Origin: Capsicum annuum
Taxonomy: Eukaryota > Streptophyta > Magnoliopsida > Solanales > Solanaceae
DNA: 64,000 bases
Assembly: GCF_002878395.1 (NCBI RefSeq)
Contig: NC_061114.1
Span: 144,673,003 to 144,737,002, forward strand
Reading direction: 5' to 3'
Below the pieces are notes generated by a model. That model saw only the letters and a program-made list of their open reading frames with translations, did no database searches and had not been told where the DNA came from. Positions 24,291-35,128 of this stretch are shown here, piece by piece. The position numbers were made by a program, and so were the translations under genes. Positions within the stretch are counted from its first letter, which is position 1. The number at the start of each line of letters is the position of its first letter.

Positions 24291-24569
24291 TACGTGTAGG
24301 AAAGTAAAGGGTGGGAATGATGCCCAACCCATCTTTACCTCAGTTCAAATCTTGTACTTTAATCATCATGATACCTATGCATGCTTTACTCCTCAACTCC
24401 ATGAACACAGCTTATATTTACGCACTTTCTATAGAATTGTGTGCGCTTACAGTTCCTAATATGAGGAGTACCAGTTCACTCAATAGTACAAATCATGTTA
24501 CACAAGTACAAAAAACTTCAAACTTAGGTCATGCATCTCATGACTACTACTTTCATGCCTTAAAGCATG
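24291..24569. other. Unassigned internal segment of the deleted A element
   Basis: About 280 bp between the protease remnant and the 3' LTR remnant. It does not match the 5' LTR or the other A element by eye. Open frames here (24311-24646) look fortuitous. It may be filler at the deletion junction or a diverged part of the element. Confidence 0.35.
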
Positions 24570-24703
24570 TTCAACCCATTATTCTGCATTATATAGTATT
24601 ATTACTCAGTTATTACAGCAAGTACCAGTCATGGGTTAGCTTATAGTCCTTCGAGATTATGAGCACCGTGTAGTGTCTGGGGAACTAGACTCGGGGTGTT
24701 ACA
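24570..24703 (+). mobile_element. 3' LTR remnant of the family A element
   Basis: Matches the last ~135 bp of the 5' LTR: 'gtaccagtcatgggttagctt' is identical at 22591 and 24620, and 'gagcaccgtgtagtgt' at 22628 and 24661. Ends GGGGTGTTACA directly before the GCAGG duplication. Confidence 0.85.
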
Positions 24704-24708
24704 GCAGG

Positions 24709-25290
24709 ATGTGTAGATAGATCATACCAAGTGATTTAAGTATTCATATGATCTTGATGAATCTGGAAAATATTGTTTCAGTGTCCTCGTTCTCTTCTAT
24801 TTTTAACAACTCGTATTTATTGACCAAGGCAGCAATCTTTGACTTCTTGACTTTGGAGGTTCTTTCATAGGTTACCTTCAGATTGTTCCATATTTTTTTT
24901 GCAGTTTCACAGGTTGATATCTTGTCGTATTCTTCTCCACTAACTGCACACAAAATAAAAATTATAGCACTGCATTAGTTTGAATTACCTTTTGTTATTC
25001 TTTGGTGACCTCAAAGTTTTCAAGGTCCTCTATATCAGAACTACTAGATTTTTTGTCATTATTCTTTGACTTCTTCTTAAGTCTTAGAATTAGCTTTGGA
25101 TCCTCTTGATGACAACCCAGGCTTGGAAGTCATTTGATTGGACAAAGATTTTGAACCTATTTTTCCAATAAGCGTAATGTTGTCCATTAAAATTTGATGG
25201 TCTTGTAGAGCAGTGACCATCCTGAAGAAGAGCACTGGGAATTTGATAATTAGCCATTTTATCTTTGCTCACTTGCAGTTAAGCAATGCA
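24709..25290 (-). pseudogene. Copia gag, N-terminal part
   Basis: Minus strand: MSKDKMANYQIPSALLQDGH then FNGQHYAYWKNRFKIFVQSN (25090-25272), the start of a copia gag; after a gap, TAKKIWNNLKVTYERTSKVK and KSKIAALVNKYELLKIEENE (24744-24953), the UBN2-type gag core. It starts just downstream of the primer site, as expected. The reading stops at the GCAGG duplication and the rest of gag is at 18900-20033. Frames differ between the two blocks, so at least one indel is present. Confidence 0.8.
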
Positions 25291-25300
25291 GTTGGTAAAA

Positions 25301-25316
25301 CTTGGCTCTGATACCA
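25301..25316 (-). other. Copia primer binding site, tRNA-iMet
   Basis: Minus strand TGGTATCAGAGCCAAG, a perfect initiator-Met tRNA complement, 18 bp from the LTR end. Confidence 0.85.
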
Positions 25317-25334
25317 ATTTAAATTCAAGAGAGG

Positions 25335-26204
25335 TGAATTAAAAATACTTTTATGAGTCGACTACTAACTCTTTACAGTCGACTCGCCTACAAATTAGTG
25401 CACTTCACAAACAGATTAGATTTAAAATGATTAAGAAAATAAATAATAGAAAATTAAGTAAAAACACAAAGATTTATCCTAGTTTGGAACATCAATGTGG
25501 TGCCTACTTCCAGTCCATTTGGGTTTCAATGCTTCCTTAGATATTTGAATATGGGATCGAGTACAATGATAGAAAACAAGTTTTGAAGACTTATTTTGCT
25601 CTTTAGATCTTATGACACAGCTTCAGTTGATATAAAAAAGTTGACTCGATCCTACTCATTATATATCAATTGTAAACTAAAAGTTACAAAGCCTTGTGAG
25701 ACTAAGATTGAGACACTTTGAATTTTCTGCTTGAAGTTTCGTAACCCATGTCTATCTTCAGTCTTCAGCTTTTATAGTCTTAGGCTGCTACTGCTTGATT
25801 CCCTGATTGAGGAATATAGTCGTTTGATATGTCCATACATGGCTTTGGATCACATCTATATCTGGTATGTTTGTGATTTATTTTCCTTTTTCGACTTGTA
25901 TAGATTGATGCCTTTCCATATGTTCTTGTGATCTTACTTTATTTTCTTTAGTCATTAATGATCTGATTTTTTGAGACTTTTAGGCCAGAGATTCTTTGTA
26001 ATTGATTTGATTTGTCTAGACTTATGGGATTAAGATTTTCCTTTCGTATGTTCTCATTCTAATTGATTTTGTTTGATACCGCAGATCGTGAGTTAGTGTT
26101 CTTTCATTTTTAGACCCAGCTTCCTTTATCAATAATCTTTAATACCCTAAAAAGATTTAATTATTAGTTTTGCATTATTAAAGCATAGAGTTCAGAGGCT
26201 AACA
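25335..26204 (-). mobile_element. Copia 5' LTR
   Basis: 870 bp bounded on the plus strand by TGAATTAAAA and GAGGCTAACA (minus strand TGTTAGCCTC...TTCA). The last 525 bp match the LTR at 15201-15783. GTCGACT-containing blocks near 25358-25382 and 'agttgactcgatcc' near 25640 lie towards the 3' end of the LTR. Confidence 0.8.
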
Positions 26205-27728
26205 AGTTTGACACAGGACACATTACACTACACAACAAACCCATTGGTACCTAATAAGTGGAGAATTTAACACTCATTTATATCCTAAATTCATGCACGC
26301 TACTACTATTTAAAGGTATGAATGAGATATGTTTTTTACTTGAATGCACTAAATCCCACTTTTTGTAGGAAAATAAGTGATGGAAAGAAAGATGTGGATT
26401 TAAGCTAAAAAGAAACCAAAAGGAGAAGAAAAGTGCACAGTCGAAATACCTTGTACAGACAAGGCTCATTTATCATGATCGCGGTCTGAGGGTCGTGATC
26501 ACGGACAGTGAAAGTTAGTCAGCCTCCATAATTGTGAGGTTTCTAGGTAGGTCGTGGGTGTCAAAATCGCGACCAAATATGTGCGATTATGATATAGCAG
26601 AGTATATCCTATGGGATAAAATGTAATTGCAGAAAGCCAACCCCAAATTCTAAAAAGGTCAAAACTTACACATGGAGGGGATCATTACTTTTTTTATCCA
26701 TCCTTCATCTTCATCTTAGTTTATAAGGTTTTTGCACTTAGAGCTTGGAGAAAAATTTGTACTAATCTGGAGATAAGAAAACATTAGAGTGACTCCTAAG
26801 TGAAGAATTGGCAAATCCACTGAGGTTTCATTGGAATTTAAAGTGTGGCTTGCATTATCTTTATTTTTCATGAATCAAATTGATGGGGCTTTTAGTATAT
26901 TTTTGTTTACTATCTTTATGAGTTGTTTGTTCTTCCTGTTGGGTTTATGTTTGAATAGGATGCAAGTGTGTATGGGTTGTGATTGTTAGCTTTAATTTTT
27001 AGTTGATATTGTTTAGTTTCATAATTTTTTTTATTTTAAAAGGGAATTTGTTGGTGAAACCCTCAATTTCTCAAAACCCCATATCATCCTTGAAAGAGGG
27101 ATGTGGGTAATCTAGATCCTGCATTATCCTTGAACAGGGGATGTAGGTGACATGAGCATTTGTGAACATTGAGATAGATAATAATTATTCCCATTTTATT
27201 GTCTTAGAAATAAGGATAAATTGTGGAATTGGTATTTCTTGGGCATCATTCTTGAAATAGGGATTCCCAATTGAGACTTTTTAATGATTATTTAACCAGG
27301 CCCATGAGGTATTTCAGAGAATTTGTGGGAGATAGTTTGGTACTTCGTTGAAAGGCTAGTATCAAAATCCCTAACTAAGCATACTCATGCATGCTTTAAC
27401 TAAGATTTGAAGTTGATTTTCATGTACCCACACATTATATTCCTCTAGTAAAGCATATCCCCAAGATCCATTCCTAATGGATTATGCTCTAATTATTCTT
27501 AGCCTCGAGTTAGTCCTTTAGATTCCCTAATTTGTTATCTTTTTGTATATATTTAAAATATCCTAAAATATTTGTACCTTAGGTTTGAACTTTGCAAGCA
27601 ACTTTTATTTTGAACAGACTCAATCACCATTTACATTGTTCCTCATTGATTCGACCCCGACTCTTGTTAGTTTTATATTGACAACGATTGCCTTCACTTA
27701 ATTTGATGTGTAAGTTGAGTGTTATCAA
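26205..27728 (+). mobile_element. LTR of an Athila/Tat-type gypsy element (borders approximate)
   Basis: About 1.5 kb directly upstream of a tRNA-Asp-type primer site. It ends '...tgtaagttgagtgttatca' (27728). It contains near-palindromic 'gatcgcggtctgagggtcgtgatcacgg' at about 26478-26506 and a polyadenylation-like stretch before 27000. Its left border is unclear: it abuts the copia LTR, and TGACACAGG at 26209 is one possible start. LTR identity is inferred from position relative to the primer site; no partner LTR is in the window. Confidence 0.4.
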
Positions 27729-27731
27729 AAA

Positions 27732-27749
27732 TGGCATCATTGCTGGGGA
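27732..27749 (+). other. Primer binding site, tRNA-Asp type (decayed)
   Basis: TGGCATCATTGCTGGGGA differs from the tRNA-Asp complement TGGCGCCGTTGCCGGGGA used by Athila/Tat elements at four positions, all C-to-T or G-to-A. It is not the tRNA-iMet site used by every other element in this window. Confidence 0.65.
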
Positions 27750-27882
27750 ACAATTGGGCGTATTGAGTTAGTTTTGAGTTTTAGCTTATTTGCTTGGATT
27801 CAAACTTGTAGATATATGTTTGTGATTTTCTTTTGTTTCTTGTGTTAGATAGTTTTTTTATTTTTTTTGTTTGCTTATTACT

Positions 27883-28165
27883 ATGCCATCTTGGAATGAA
27901 TATGGGTTTGGTGGTTACAAATCTTATCTTGGTGATCCATGTCCATATTATGGTGGACCCCACTTTTGGTAAAATTGTAAATATGCTCCTCGAAAAGAGG
28001 TGTGTGCACCATCTTGATCCTATTGGGAGTATAATTGTTCTTTATGTAGTGGTCAAGATGGACATAGGAGTGGTTATCCAAATACCTCCTCCCCTAGCTA
28101 TGCTAACAAAAATGCTAGTTCTTCTGATGAGTTTGATAGGTTTCATGATGTGATAAAAGAAGAAC
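27883..28165 (+). pseudogene. 5' ORF fragment after the tRNA-Asp primer site
   Basis: Opens MPSWNEYGFGGYKSYLGDPC, rich in Gly, Tyr and Trp, then passes through stops into YNCSLCSGQDGHRSGYPNTS, which has a C-X2-C-X4-H arrangement resembling half a zinc knuckle. It ends where chromovirus gag similarity begins at about 28170. I cannot name the product. Position just after the primer site and leader suggests the start of the gag of the tRNA-Asp-primed element. Confidence 0.4.
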
Positions 28166-29120
28166 AATGTGTCAGATACAACCTCCTATGTTTATTAGTA
28201 CCAAGGTTGAGAAGGATCCTCAAGGTTTTATTAATGAAATGGAAAAGATCTTCCAGATCATGCATGCTTTGGAGATTGAAGGTCTTTATTTTGCTTCCTA
28301 CCAATGTTATAAAGAATAGGAACAATCAAAGGGTAAGGATGCCATTATTGCCGTGTGGAGGATTTCTCTAGTGCCTCCTTGGACTATTTTTTTCCTCAAG
28401 AGTTGAGGGAAGGGAAAGCAAAAAAGTTTTTTTAATTTAAAGCAAGGAAGCATGTCTGTTAAGGAGTATGCATTTAAATCCCATCGGTTGTCTAGGTATG
28501 CTCCTAAGATGGTTCATAGCATGAGGGCTAAAACGTAAAATTTTTCTTTGGGATTATCCCGTGAGTTGGTTCTTGAGAGAAATGCGACATTTTTAATCAA
28601 AGACATGGACATCTATTAGTTGGTCGTGCATATGCAACAAGTAAAGGAATAGAAAAATAAAAAAGTTGAGATTAATGAGAGGCAAAACAAAAGGTCTCAG
28701 TTTTTTAAACAAAGTAGAGGCCAAAGGTTTGGTGGTAAGTGACCAATGAAGGATTGGGGGAGTTTGAGTTCTTTCTTCACAGTTAGTGCTCCTTACCTGA
28801 AGATGTTGGGTAATTGTTGATCTCAGTTGAATGGTGGATTTTGGGCACAAAGTGCCAAATCTCAGACTAGTGGGGCTTAATTGGCTCCATCCCTCCCTCC
28901 TTATAGATTTTGTGGGAGGTTACACCATGGTTTTTGTGCAAAAGGCAAGGACAAGTATTTTTCTTATGGTCAGATTGGTCATGTGCAACTTAACTATCCT
29001 ACTAAGATGGCTTTCGGGGATAACATGGTCCCTATTGGTTCTTTATTTTCTCCTGCACCAAAAGGTGCTACTTTTGCCACTAGTTCTGCTTCTACTTCTA
29101 GTATTGACACTGGCTAAAAT
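28166..29120 (+). pseudogene. Chromovirus gag (plus-strand C element)
   Basis: Begins near PPMFISTKVEKDPQGFINEM and EKIFQIMHALEIEGLYFASY (28170-28300), a typical gypsy gag core start, followed by frame-shifted traces (FFPQELREGKAKKF near 28400; GRAYATSKGIEK near 28625) and a knuckle region RFCGRLHHGFCAKGKDKYFS then GQIGHVQLNYP (28905-29010) with lost Cys residues. The Pro/Ser/Thr linker APKGATFATSSASTSSIDTG follows. The usual N-terminus, leader, tRNA-iMet primer site and 5' LTR of this family are absent; the Asp-primed segment joins here instead. Confidence 0.75.
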
Positions 29121-29480
29121 AATTGTATACACTTGCTACTTGCCAGGAGTCTGAGGTATCTCTAGATATTACAAGTATGTTGAGACTTTTCTCCCATAAT
29201 GTGTATTGCTTGATTGATCTGAGGTCCACTCTTTCTCATATGACCCCATTTATGGCTATGCATTTTAGTTTTTGAACTGAGTATCTGTCAGTTCCTTTTT
29301 CTATTTATACCCCGATAGGAGACTCTATGGTTATTAAAAATTCTAAGGGATGTGTGGTATTTGTTGGTAGTAAGGAAACTCTGATAGACTTGATTGAGTT
29401 AGACACGGTCAATTTTGATGTTATTCTAGGGATGGATTGGTTGCATTTGTGCTATGCTTTCTAATATTGTTGGACCCATA
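29121..29480 (+). pseudogene. Protease of the plus-strand C element
   Basis: VYCLIDLRSTLSHMTPFMAM (about 29203-29262) carries the aspartic protease active-site region with Asp-Leu-Arg-Ser-Thr where Asp-Ser/Pro-Gly-Ser/Ala-Thr is usual, so the active-site Gly is lost. KETLIDLIELDTVNFDVILG MDWL at 29367-29440 is the conserved protease C-terminal part. Stops interrupt it. It is one of four comparable protease remnants in this window. Confidence 0.75.
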
Positions 29481-31157
29481 GGGTCGTATTTAAATTCCCT
29501 AATGAGTCAATCATTATATAGAAAGGAGGCTTTTAGTACATAAGGGGAGGTTCATCTCATGTTTTAGGGCCTGAAAGATAATTTTTAAGGGGGTATTTGT
29601 ACATGTGGTCTGAGTTAAAGATTCTAACTCATAAGGTCCTTCTCTAGAATTGGTTCTTTTGGTTACCAAGTTTCTCGAGGTCCTTTTTGATGACCTTCCC
29701 AGCATTCCTCCTGATAGGGAAATTGATTTTGGGATTAATCTTATTTCGGACACTCGTCCTATTTCTATCCCTCCTTATAAAATGGCTCTGACTGAGTTGA
29801 AGGAGCTTAAGGAGCAATTGAAAGATCTCTTAGATAAAGGTTTTATCCATCCTAGCGTGTCTCTTTGGGTGCTCTCATATTATTCGTGCGTAAGAAGGAT
29901 GGTTCCCTTCAAATGTGCATCGATTATCATCAGTTGAACAAAATGACCATAATGAATAAATATCCTCTTCCTAGGATTGATAATTTGTTTGACAAACTTC
30001 AAAGTGCTAAGTGTTTCTCTAAGATTAATCTTAGGTCGGGTTATCATCAACTTAAGTTTAGGGAAGTGGATATCCCTAAGACTACCTTCAGGGCCCGATA
30101 TGGTCATTATGAGTTCCTAGTTATGTCATTTGGGTTGATGAATACCCCGTCGGCATTTATAGATTTGATGAATAGGTTCTTCCATCCTTTCTTGGACTTA
30201 TTTGTCATTGTCTTCATTGATGACATCTTGGTCTACTCTAGGAGTAAGGTGGATCATGTCAATCACATTCATATTGTGTTGCAAACTTTGAAGAATCATT
30301 ATTTGTATGCCAAGTTCTCTAAGTGTGAGCTTTGGTTAACAGTTGTGACTTTTCTGGGTCATGCCATCTCTAGTGAATGGATCATGGTGGATCCACAAAA
30401 GGTTGTGGTGGTTAAGAAGTGTCCTACATATGAGACTCCAACCGATATTCAAAACTTCTTGGGTTTAGCCGATTATTGTATTAGATTTATGGAGAGATTT
30501 TAGAAGGTAGTTTCCCCATTGACTAAGTTGACCCAAAAAAAAGGTTAAGTTCTTGTGGTCGAAAGTGTGTGATGGTATTTTTGAAAAGTTAAAGAATAAG
30601 TTGACTTCAACTCCTGTTTTGACTTTGCCCAAGGTTAATGATAGGTTTGTGGCATATTGTGATACTTCTTGTATTAGGTTTGGTTGTGTTTTGATTCAGC
30701 ATGGTAGGGTGGTGTGCTATCCTTCTAGGAAATTGAAAGTTCATGAGAAGAACTACCCTATTTGTTATTTGGAGTTTTTGGCCATGTTTTTTGCTTTAAA
30801 GATTTGGCGTCACTATTTGTATGGGGTTTATGTTGACATCTTTTCTGATCATAAGAGCCTTCAATATGTGTTTACTCAAAAAGAGTTAAATTCATACAAA
30901 GGAGATGGCTTGAGTTACTAAAAGAATATAATATGAGTCTCCATTACCATTCAGGCAAAGCTAACATTGTTGCTGATGCTCTTAGCAGGTTATCCATTGG
31001 GATTTTGGCTCATGTTAATAAGGATAAGCAGGAGTTGGTCAAGGATATTCACCAATTGTCAAGTCTTGGAGATGATCTAACGGACTCAGGGGATGGTGGT
31101 GTATTCATGGATTTGGTATCACAGTTGTCCCATATTATTGAAATAACTTATTATTGA
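29481..31157 (+). pseudogene. Reverse transcriptase and RNase H of the plus-strand C element
   Basis: 29650-29870 encodes the RT entry region ([40 protein letters not shown]). A one-base frame change leads to 29865-30503: [50 protein letters not shown] and the catalytic [11 protein letters not shown] (about 30216), intact. 30553-30921 is RNase H (TSTPVLTLPKVNDRFVAYCD; LEFLAMFFALKIWRHYLYGV; DHKSLQYVFTQKEL), and 30933-31157 has [18 protein letters not shown]. This is the best-preserved polymerase region in the window, but at least two frameshifts and several stops kill it. Confidence 0.9.
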
Positions 31158-32600
31158 AATAAAGAAAAAGTAAACTTTGGATCCCAATTTGATGAAGATT
31201 AAGAATAATGTGGGTCAGTAGAAGGTCTTGGACTTTATGATTGTGGTTGATGGTATCTTAAAGTATCAAGATAGGCTATGTATTCCCGATGTCCATGGAT
31301 TGAGGGAAAGGATTATGGCCTAGGATCATAGATCTTTGTATGCTACTCATCTCGGTTCTACAAATATGTATCATGATCTTAGGGAGTTCTATTAGTGGAA
31401 TTATATAAAGCAAGATGTGGCTAGTTATGTGGCTAAGTATATGGTGTGTCAACAAGTGAAAGTTGAGCACTTGAGACCCAGTGGTTTGTATCAAGAGATA
31501 GAGCTTCTTGAATAGAAGTGGGAAGTGATTAATATGGATTTCATTACCAGCCTTCCCTGGTCTCAAAATCAATGTGATTCAATTTGGGTCATTGTGGATT
31601 GCATTACCAAGTCCGCTTATTTCTTACCGATAAGGACTAATTATTCGGTGGAGGATTATGCTAAGTTGTATCTTGCGGAGATTGTGAAGTTGCATGTTGC
31701 TTTAGTTTTCACCATCTTAGATCATGATATTCCATTTTTATCTCATTTTTCAAAGTTATTTCAGAAAGCTTTGGGAACTACAGTATTCCTTAGTACCGCT
31801 TTCCACCCACAAATGGATGAACAAGCGGAGAGGACTATCCAAACATTAATGATATGTTTCATGCTTGTGTGATTAATTATTGTGATAATTGATTCAGCCA
31901 TTTTCCTTTGATTGAATTTACCTATAATAATAACTATCATTCTAATATTGGCATGGCTTATTTTGAGGCATTGTATGGTAAGAGATGTCATTCTCCTATT
32001 GGGTGGTATGAAGTTGGTGAGGGAAATTTGCATGGTCTTGATTTGGTTCACCAAGCCTTAAAAAAGGTGAAGGTGATTCACAATAGGTTGAAAGTCGCTC
32101 AAATTCATCAAAAGACCTATGAGGATGTAAGGCATAGGGATTTAAGGTTTAATGTTGGTGATTAGGTATTCTTGAAGGTATCTCCCATGAAGGGAGTATG
32201 CGGTTCGATAAGAATAGAAAGTTGAGACCCCGATATGTTGGTCCATACTTGATATAGAAGAGGGTTGGTAATGTTTTCTACGAGTGGGAATTGCCCTCTA
32301 GTTTGAGCTTCATCCATCTGGTAACCATGTGTCTATATTGCAAAAGTGTATGGGTGATCCTTCATTGGTTGTTCCCATGAAGGATGTTGGTTTTTTGGAT
32401 TCTTTGTCCTATGAGGAGGTCCTGGTGAGGATCTTGGATTGACATGTTTGCCAATTGAGAACAAAAGAGGTGGATTCAATGAATGTTTTATAGAGGAACC
32501 AAAAGTCCGGGGAAGCTTCTTGGGTGGGACAAGAGTACATAAAGTCCAAGTATCCGCATTTATTTTTTATTTTGAAAACTCGTGCATGAGGTGTGTGTTC
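31158..32600 (+). pseudogene. Integrase and chromodomain of the plus-strand C element
   Basis: Zinc-binding region and linker 31230-31500 (LCIPDVHGLRERIMA; YHDLREFY), core from NMDFITSLPWSQNQ (31531) with Asp in VIVDCITKSAYFLP, a second Asp in LDHDIPF and Glu in QAERTIQTL (31824-31850), so the D,D,E spacing is visible. After a frameshift, EALYGKRCHSPIGWYEVGEG (31960-32018). The tail DPSLVVPMKDVGFLDSLSYE then ILD-HVCQLRTKEVDSMNVL (32353-32490) matches the chromodomain tails of the other C copies. Stops are mostly TAG/TGA at Trp, Gln or Arg positions. Confidence 0.85.
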
Positions 32601-32857
32601 ATCTTCTTATATTGATTTATGTCTTTTATAGTTAATGGGTTTAAGTCCCTAAACTTTGAATTGAGCTAATATTTGATAGACTATGGGGTCGAGTCCCAAA
32701 GTCAAGTGGATGAATGGTTTATTGATAATGATCATGGCATATGTTTATTCCTTGTTGTGTGTCTTTGTGTTATAACTTGGTTAATGGTTATTTTGATGCG
32801 TAATAATGTACAAACTCATGCTTGTGTTTGCCTTACCCATTATTCAAGGACGAATGA
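32601..32857. other. 3' untranslated spacer of the plus-strand C element
   Basis: No gene seen. It lies between the chromodomain end (KSKYPHLFF, about 32547-32573) and the purine tract; 'ttattcaaggacgaatgatcc' just before the tract is a common feature of such elements. Confidence 0.6.
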
Positions 32858-32872
32858 TCCACATGGGGAGAA
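32858..32872 (+). other. Polypurine tract (plus-strand C element)
   Basis: CCACATGGGGAGAAT immediately before LTR start TGAAACACC. Confidence 0.65.
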
Positions 32873-35128
32873 TTGAAACACCTAGTCTTTGGACCTTTAG
32901 AAAATTTCCCCAAGTTTTAAGGTTCTGGGTTGGGTGCAGATTGAGCATACCATTCATATTATAGGGTACGACTAGTACCCTCTCTCTTGTATAGAGATTA
33001 GTTTAGGTTGGTAACATACTAACTAAGATATACTCTAGTCCCTCCCAAGTCGTATGCTAGGATACGGGTCGTATACAACCAATATAAAGAAGTGCTGATC
33101 TTCACCTAATGGATAGTGGCCTGGTTAGGGATTGCATGGTACCATTCGTACCCTTGGATATGATTCATGCATGTGTGGTCGTATCTTGGTCAGTTTAGGG
33201 GTCCATGGTGAGGCCTAGGGTATGAGTTTGGGTACCACTTTTACCCCAGTGTATGGTTTATTAAAGGATTCGTACCCTCCTGAGAGTTTATTTTATAGCT
33301 TTTAGTTGAGGATATTTTGGATATTTTTGACACCTAAACCCTTATGAACCACGACTTATAACCTCAGTTGTCCCTTCATTCTTCACATATACAAGATCAA
33401 AACATCCTAAAAAACTCCCAAAACTTTCACTACAAACATTGGGTCTAGGGTTTATCAAAGAGTCCATCCAGAGACTTGAAGACCAAGAATCCATCCGTAA
33501 ATCATCTTTTACAAGGTACGTATCGCTTCCCTCATTGTTATTTCAAAAATATCATGTGTTTAAACATTTATTTTGATTCTTAAATGGTGGTTTTGCAATC
33601 CAAATGTTGAGGATTTTTTACGCATATTGTTGAGTATTATTTACTCTTGATTTCAATAATAGTTTCACATATTTTTGGTGATGGTTTGGATATGTGGGTA
33701 CTTCTTGATTGTGGTTTAATGCATGGGTCATGGGTAACCCAAATCTTTATGGTTTTATCATGGTTTTGGTCTTGTTAAAGATGTGAACACAAGGTGTTTG
33801 TGAAAATATTTGTGAAAATGTCTAAAGAAAATCTCTATTCATATGTTAATAGTGTTTTGAACTGTGTTTTGAACTAAGGCAATGGTTAAATTAGTATGAA
33901 TGGTTTACAAATGGTTTTGTAAAGGCCTTGTTGGCCATGAAATGGTTTAAATGGAAAATTTAGTGGTTCAATTGATTAAAATGGGTTTGAGTCAGTAAAC
34001 CTTGGGTTAATGAGTGCCCTTGTTGGACGATGGGCTAGATCCCCAAAAGTCATATAAATGGTTGATTGATAGAGGTAATGGCATGTGTATACTTGCAAGT
34101 AGTGTTTGTATGATGATAACAACAAAATAGATTTGGTAATAAAATGATTAAATGCTTGGTTATGTGTGAATGGTTTTAATTTGGGCTTTAAAGCAGGATA
34201 TTAGCCAACCCGTGGAAGGTGGAGGTCCCAGGGGGACCAAAGATGGAAACTCACAATTAGCTAATGTAAGGTTTGGTCGTGATGACTGCGTTCATGATGT
34301 CATACTTATATTCTAAGAGATGTACTAGTCATCTCATATTTTTCTTCGACTTGGGCAGCAAACACACGTCGGGGCCCTTTCAATAAGTGGTGCGGATCCT
34401 ATATAGCCCATGGTTGAAATTTTAAATGGTAAAGCTAGACATCCCAGGTCAATAATTTCAAAGATCATGCTAATCTTGTTCCCTATCCCGGCACGATTCA
34501 TATATATCTATATATATATATATGTGTGTGTGTATATGTGTGTATATGTATGTATGTATATAAATATATTTTTATGTATTGCATTAGTTGATTGGTTTTA
34601 GATTGTTCGAATTATTTTATCCTTATCCTTGAGTTACATACTAGCGTTCGTTTGGTAATCATCTTTGGACCTGTATCCCCACACAATACCGGGACCAAAG
34701 CTTTTTTTCTCATCCTGCACAGTGATCAGGTATTCGGGCAGTTTGAGTGTTGACATTGAAGTGGTGAGCTTCTTTACTTTGCAAGGCACACATTTCGTGG
34801 TCTCTTTATCTTATATCATAAATTTATTTTGGACCTTATTTGCCTGTTGTAGGGGGCTTGTCCCAACATATTATTGACTTTGGATTTATAGAGAATTGTG
34901 GATGAATGTGAACTTGGGTAGATTGGATATTGAATGTTGACATTAATGAATGGCTAGACTTTTTTAAGTTATGGTTATTAGTCTTGTTTTCGCTATCTTG
35001 ATTATATATTCGGAGTTTATCCAACGGTTGTGGATTGATGTGATGGTTATATTGGATTAATGGGGTGATTTTTGGTCCTGTTGGGCTTTAGATGCCCATA
35101 CAACAAGGCCCAATTTTGGGTCGTGTCA
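32873..35128 (+). mobile_element. 3' LTR of the plus-strand C element
   Basis: 2256 bp from TGAAACACCTAG (right after the purine tract) to GGGTCGTGTCA. The end resembles the C-LTR termini at 50537 and 57260 in reverse complement. The U3 has repeated 'cgtaccc / ggtacga' words. It contains an AT/GT microsatellite at 34500-34570. The next sequence is a LINE fragment, not the partner of the 5' side. Confidence 0.75.
34500..34570. repeat. AT/GT microsatellite
   Basis: Runs of TATATA followed by TGTGTGTG, TATATGTGTG and TATGTATG inside the LTR. The ORF over it (YIYIYIYVCVYMCVYVCMYI) is a product of the repeat. Confidence 0.9.

Larger units (their letters stand above)
20034..24703 (+). mobile_element. 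Internally deleted family A gypsy element with TSD GCAGG
   Basis: Bounded by TGTAAGACCCC (20034) and GGTGTTACA (24703) and flanked by perfect GCAGG duplications (20029-20033 and 24704-24708). It has a full 5' LTR, a perfect primer site, gag, a protease start, and only about the last 135 bp of the 3' LTR. RT, RNase H, integrase, the purine tract and most of the 3' LTR are missing, so it is a deletion derivative that still has both outer ends. It is inserted in the copia gag gene. Confidence 0.85.
15201..26204 (-). mobile_element. Ty1/copia element lacking pol, split by a gypsy insertion
   Basis: A minus-strand element with 5' LTR on the right (25335-26204), tRNA-iMet primer site (25301-25316), gag in two pieces either side of a nested gypsy element, a trace of protease near 18970, an extra ORF region (16250-17760), a purine tract (15784-15798) and a left-truncated 3' LTR (15201-15783). 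The two LTRs match over about 580 bp. No reverse transcriptase, RNase H or integrase motif was found between protease and the extra ORF, so it looks non-autonomous. A bare 5-bp flank (AGTTT) follows on the right; the left duplication is lost with the truncated LTR end. Confidence 0.7.

Noticed and set aside
28166..35128. Endogenous pararetrovirus (Caulimoviridae)
   Set aside because: The order protease-RT-RNase H-integrase, a clear integrase, chromodomain and LTRs identify Ty3/gypsy elements; no movement protein or tRNA-Met intergenic region of a pararetrovirus was seen.
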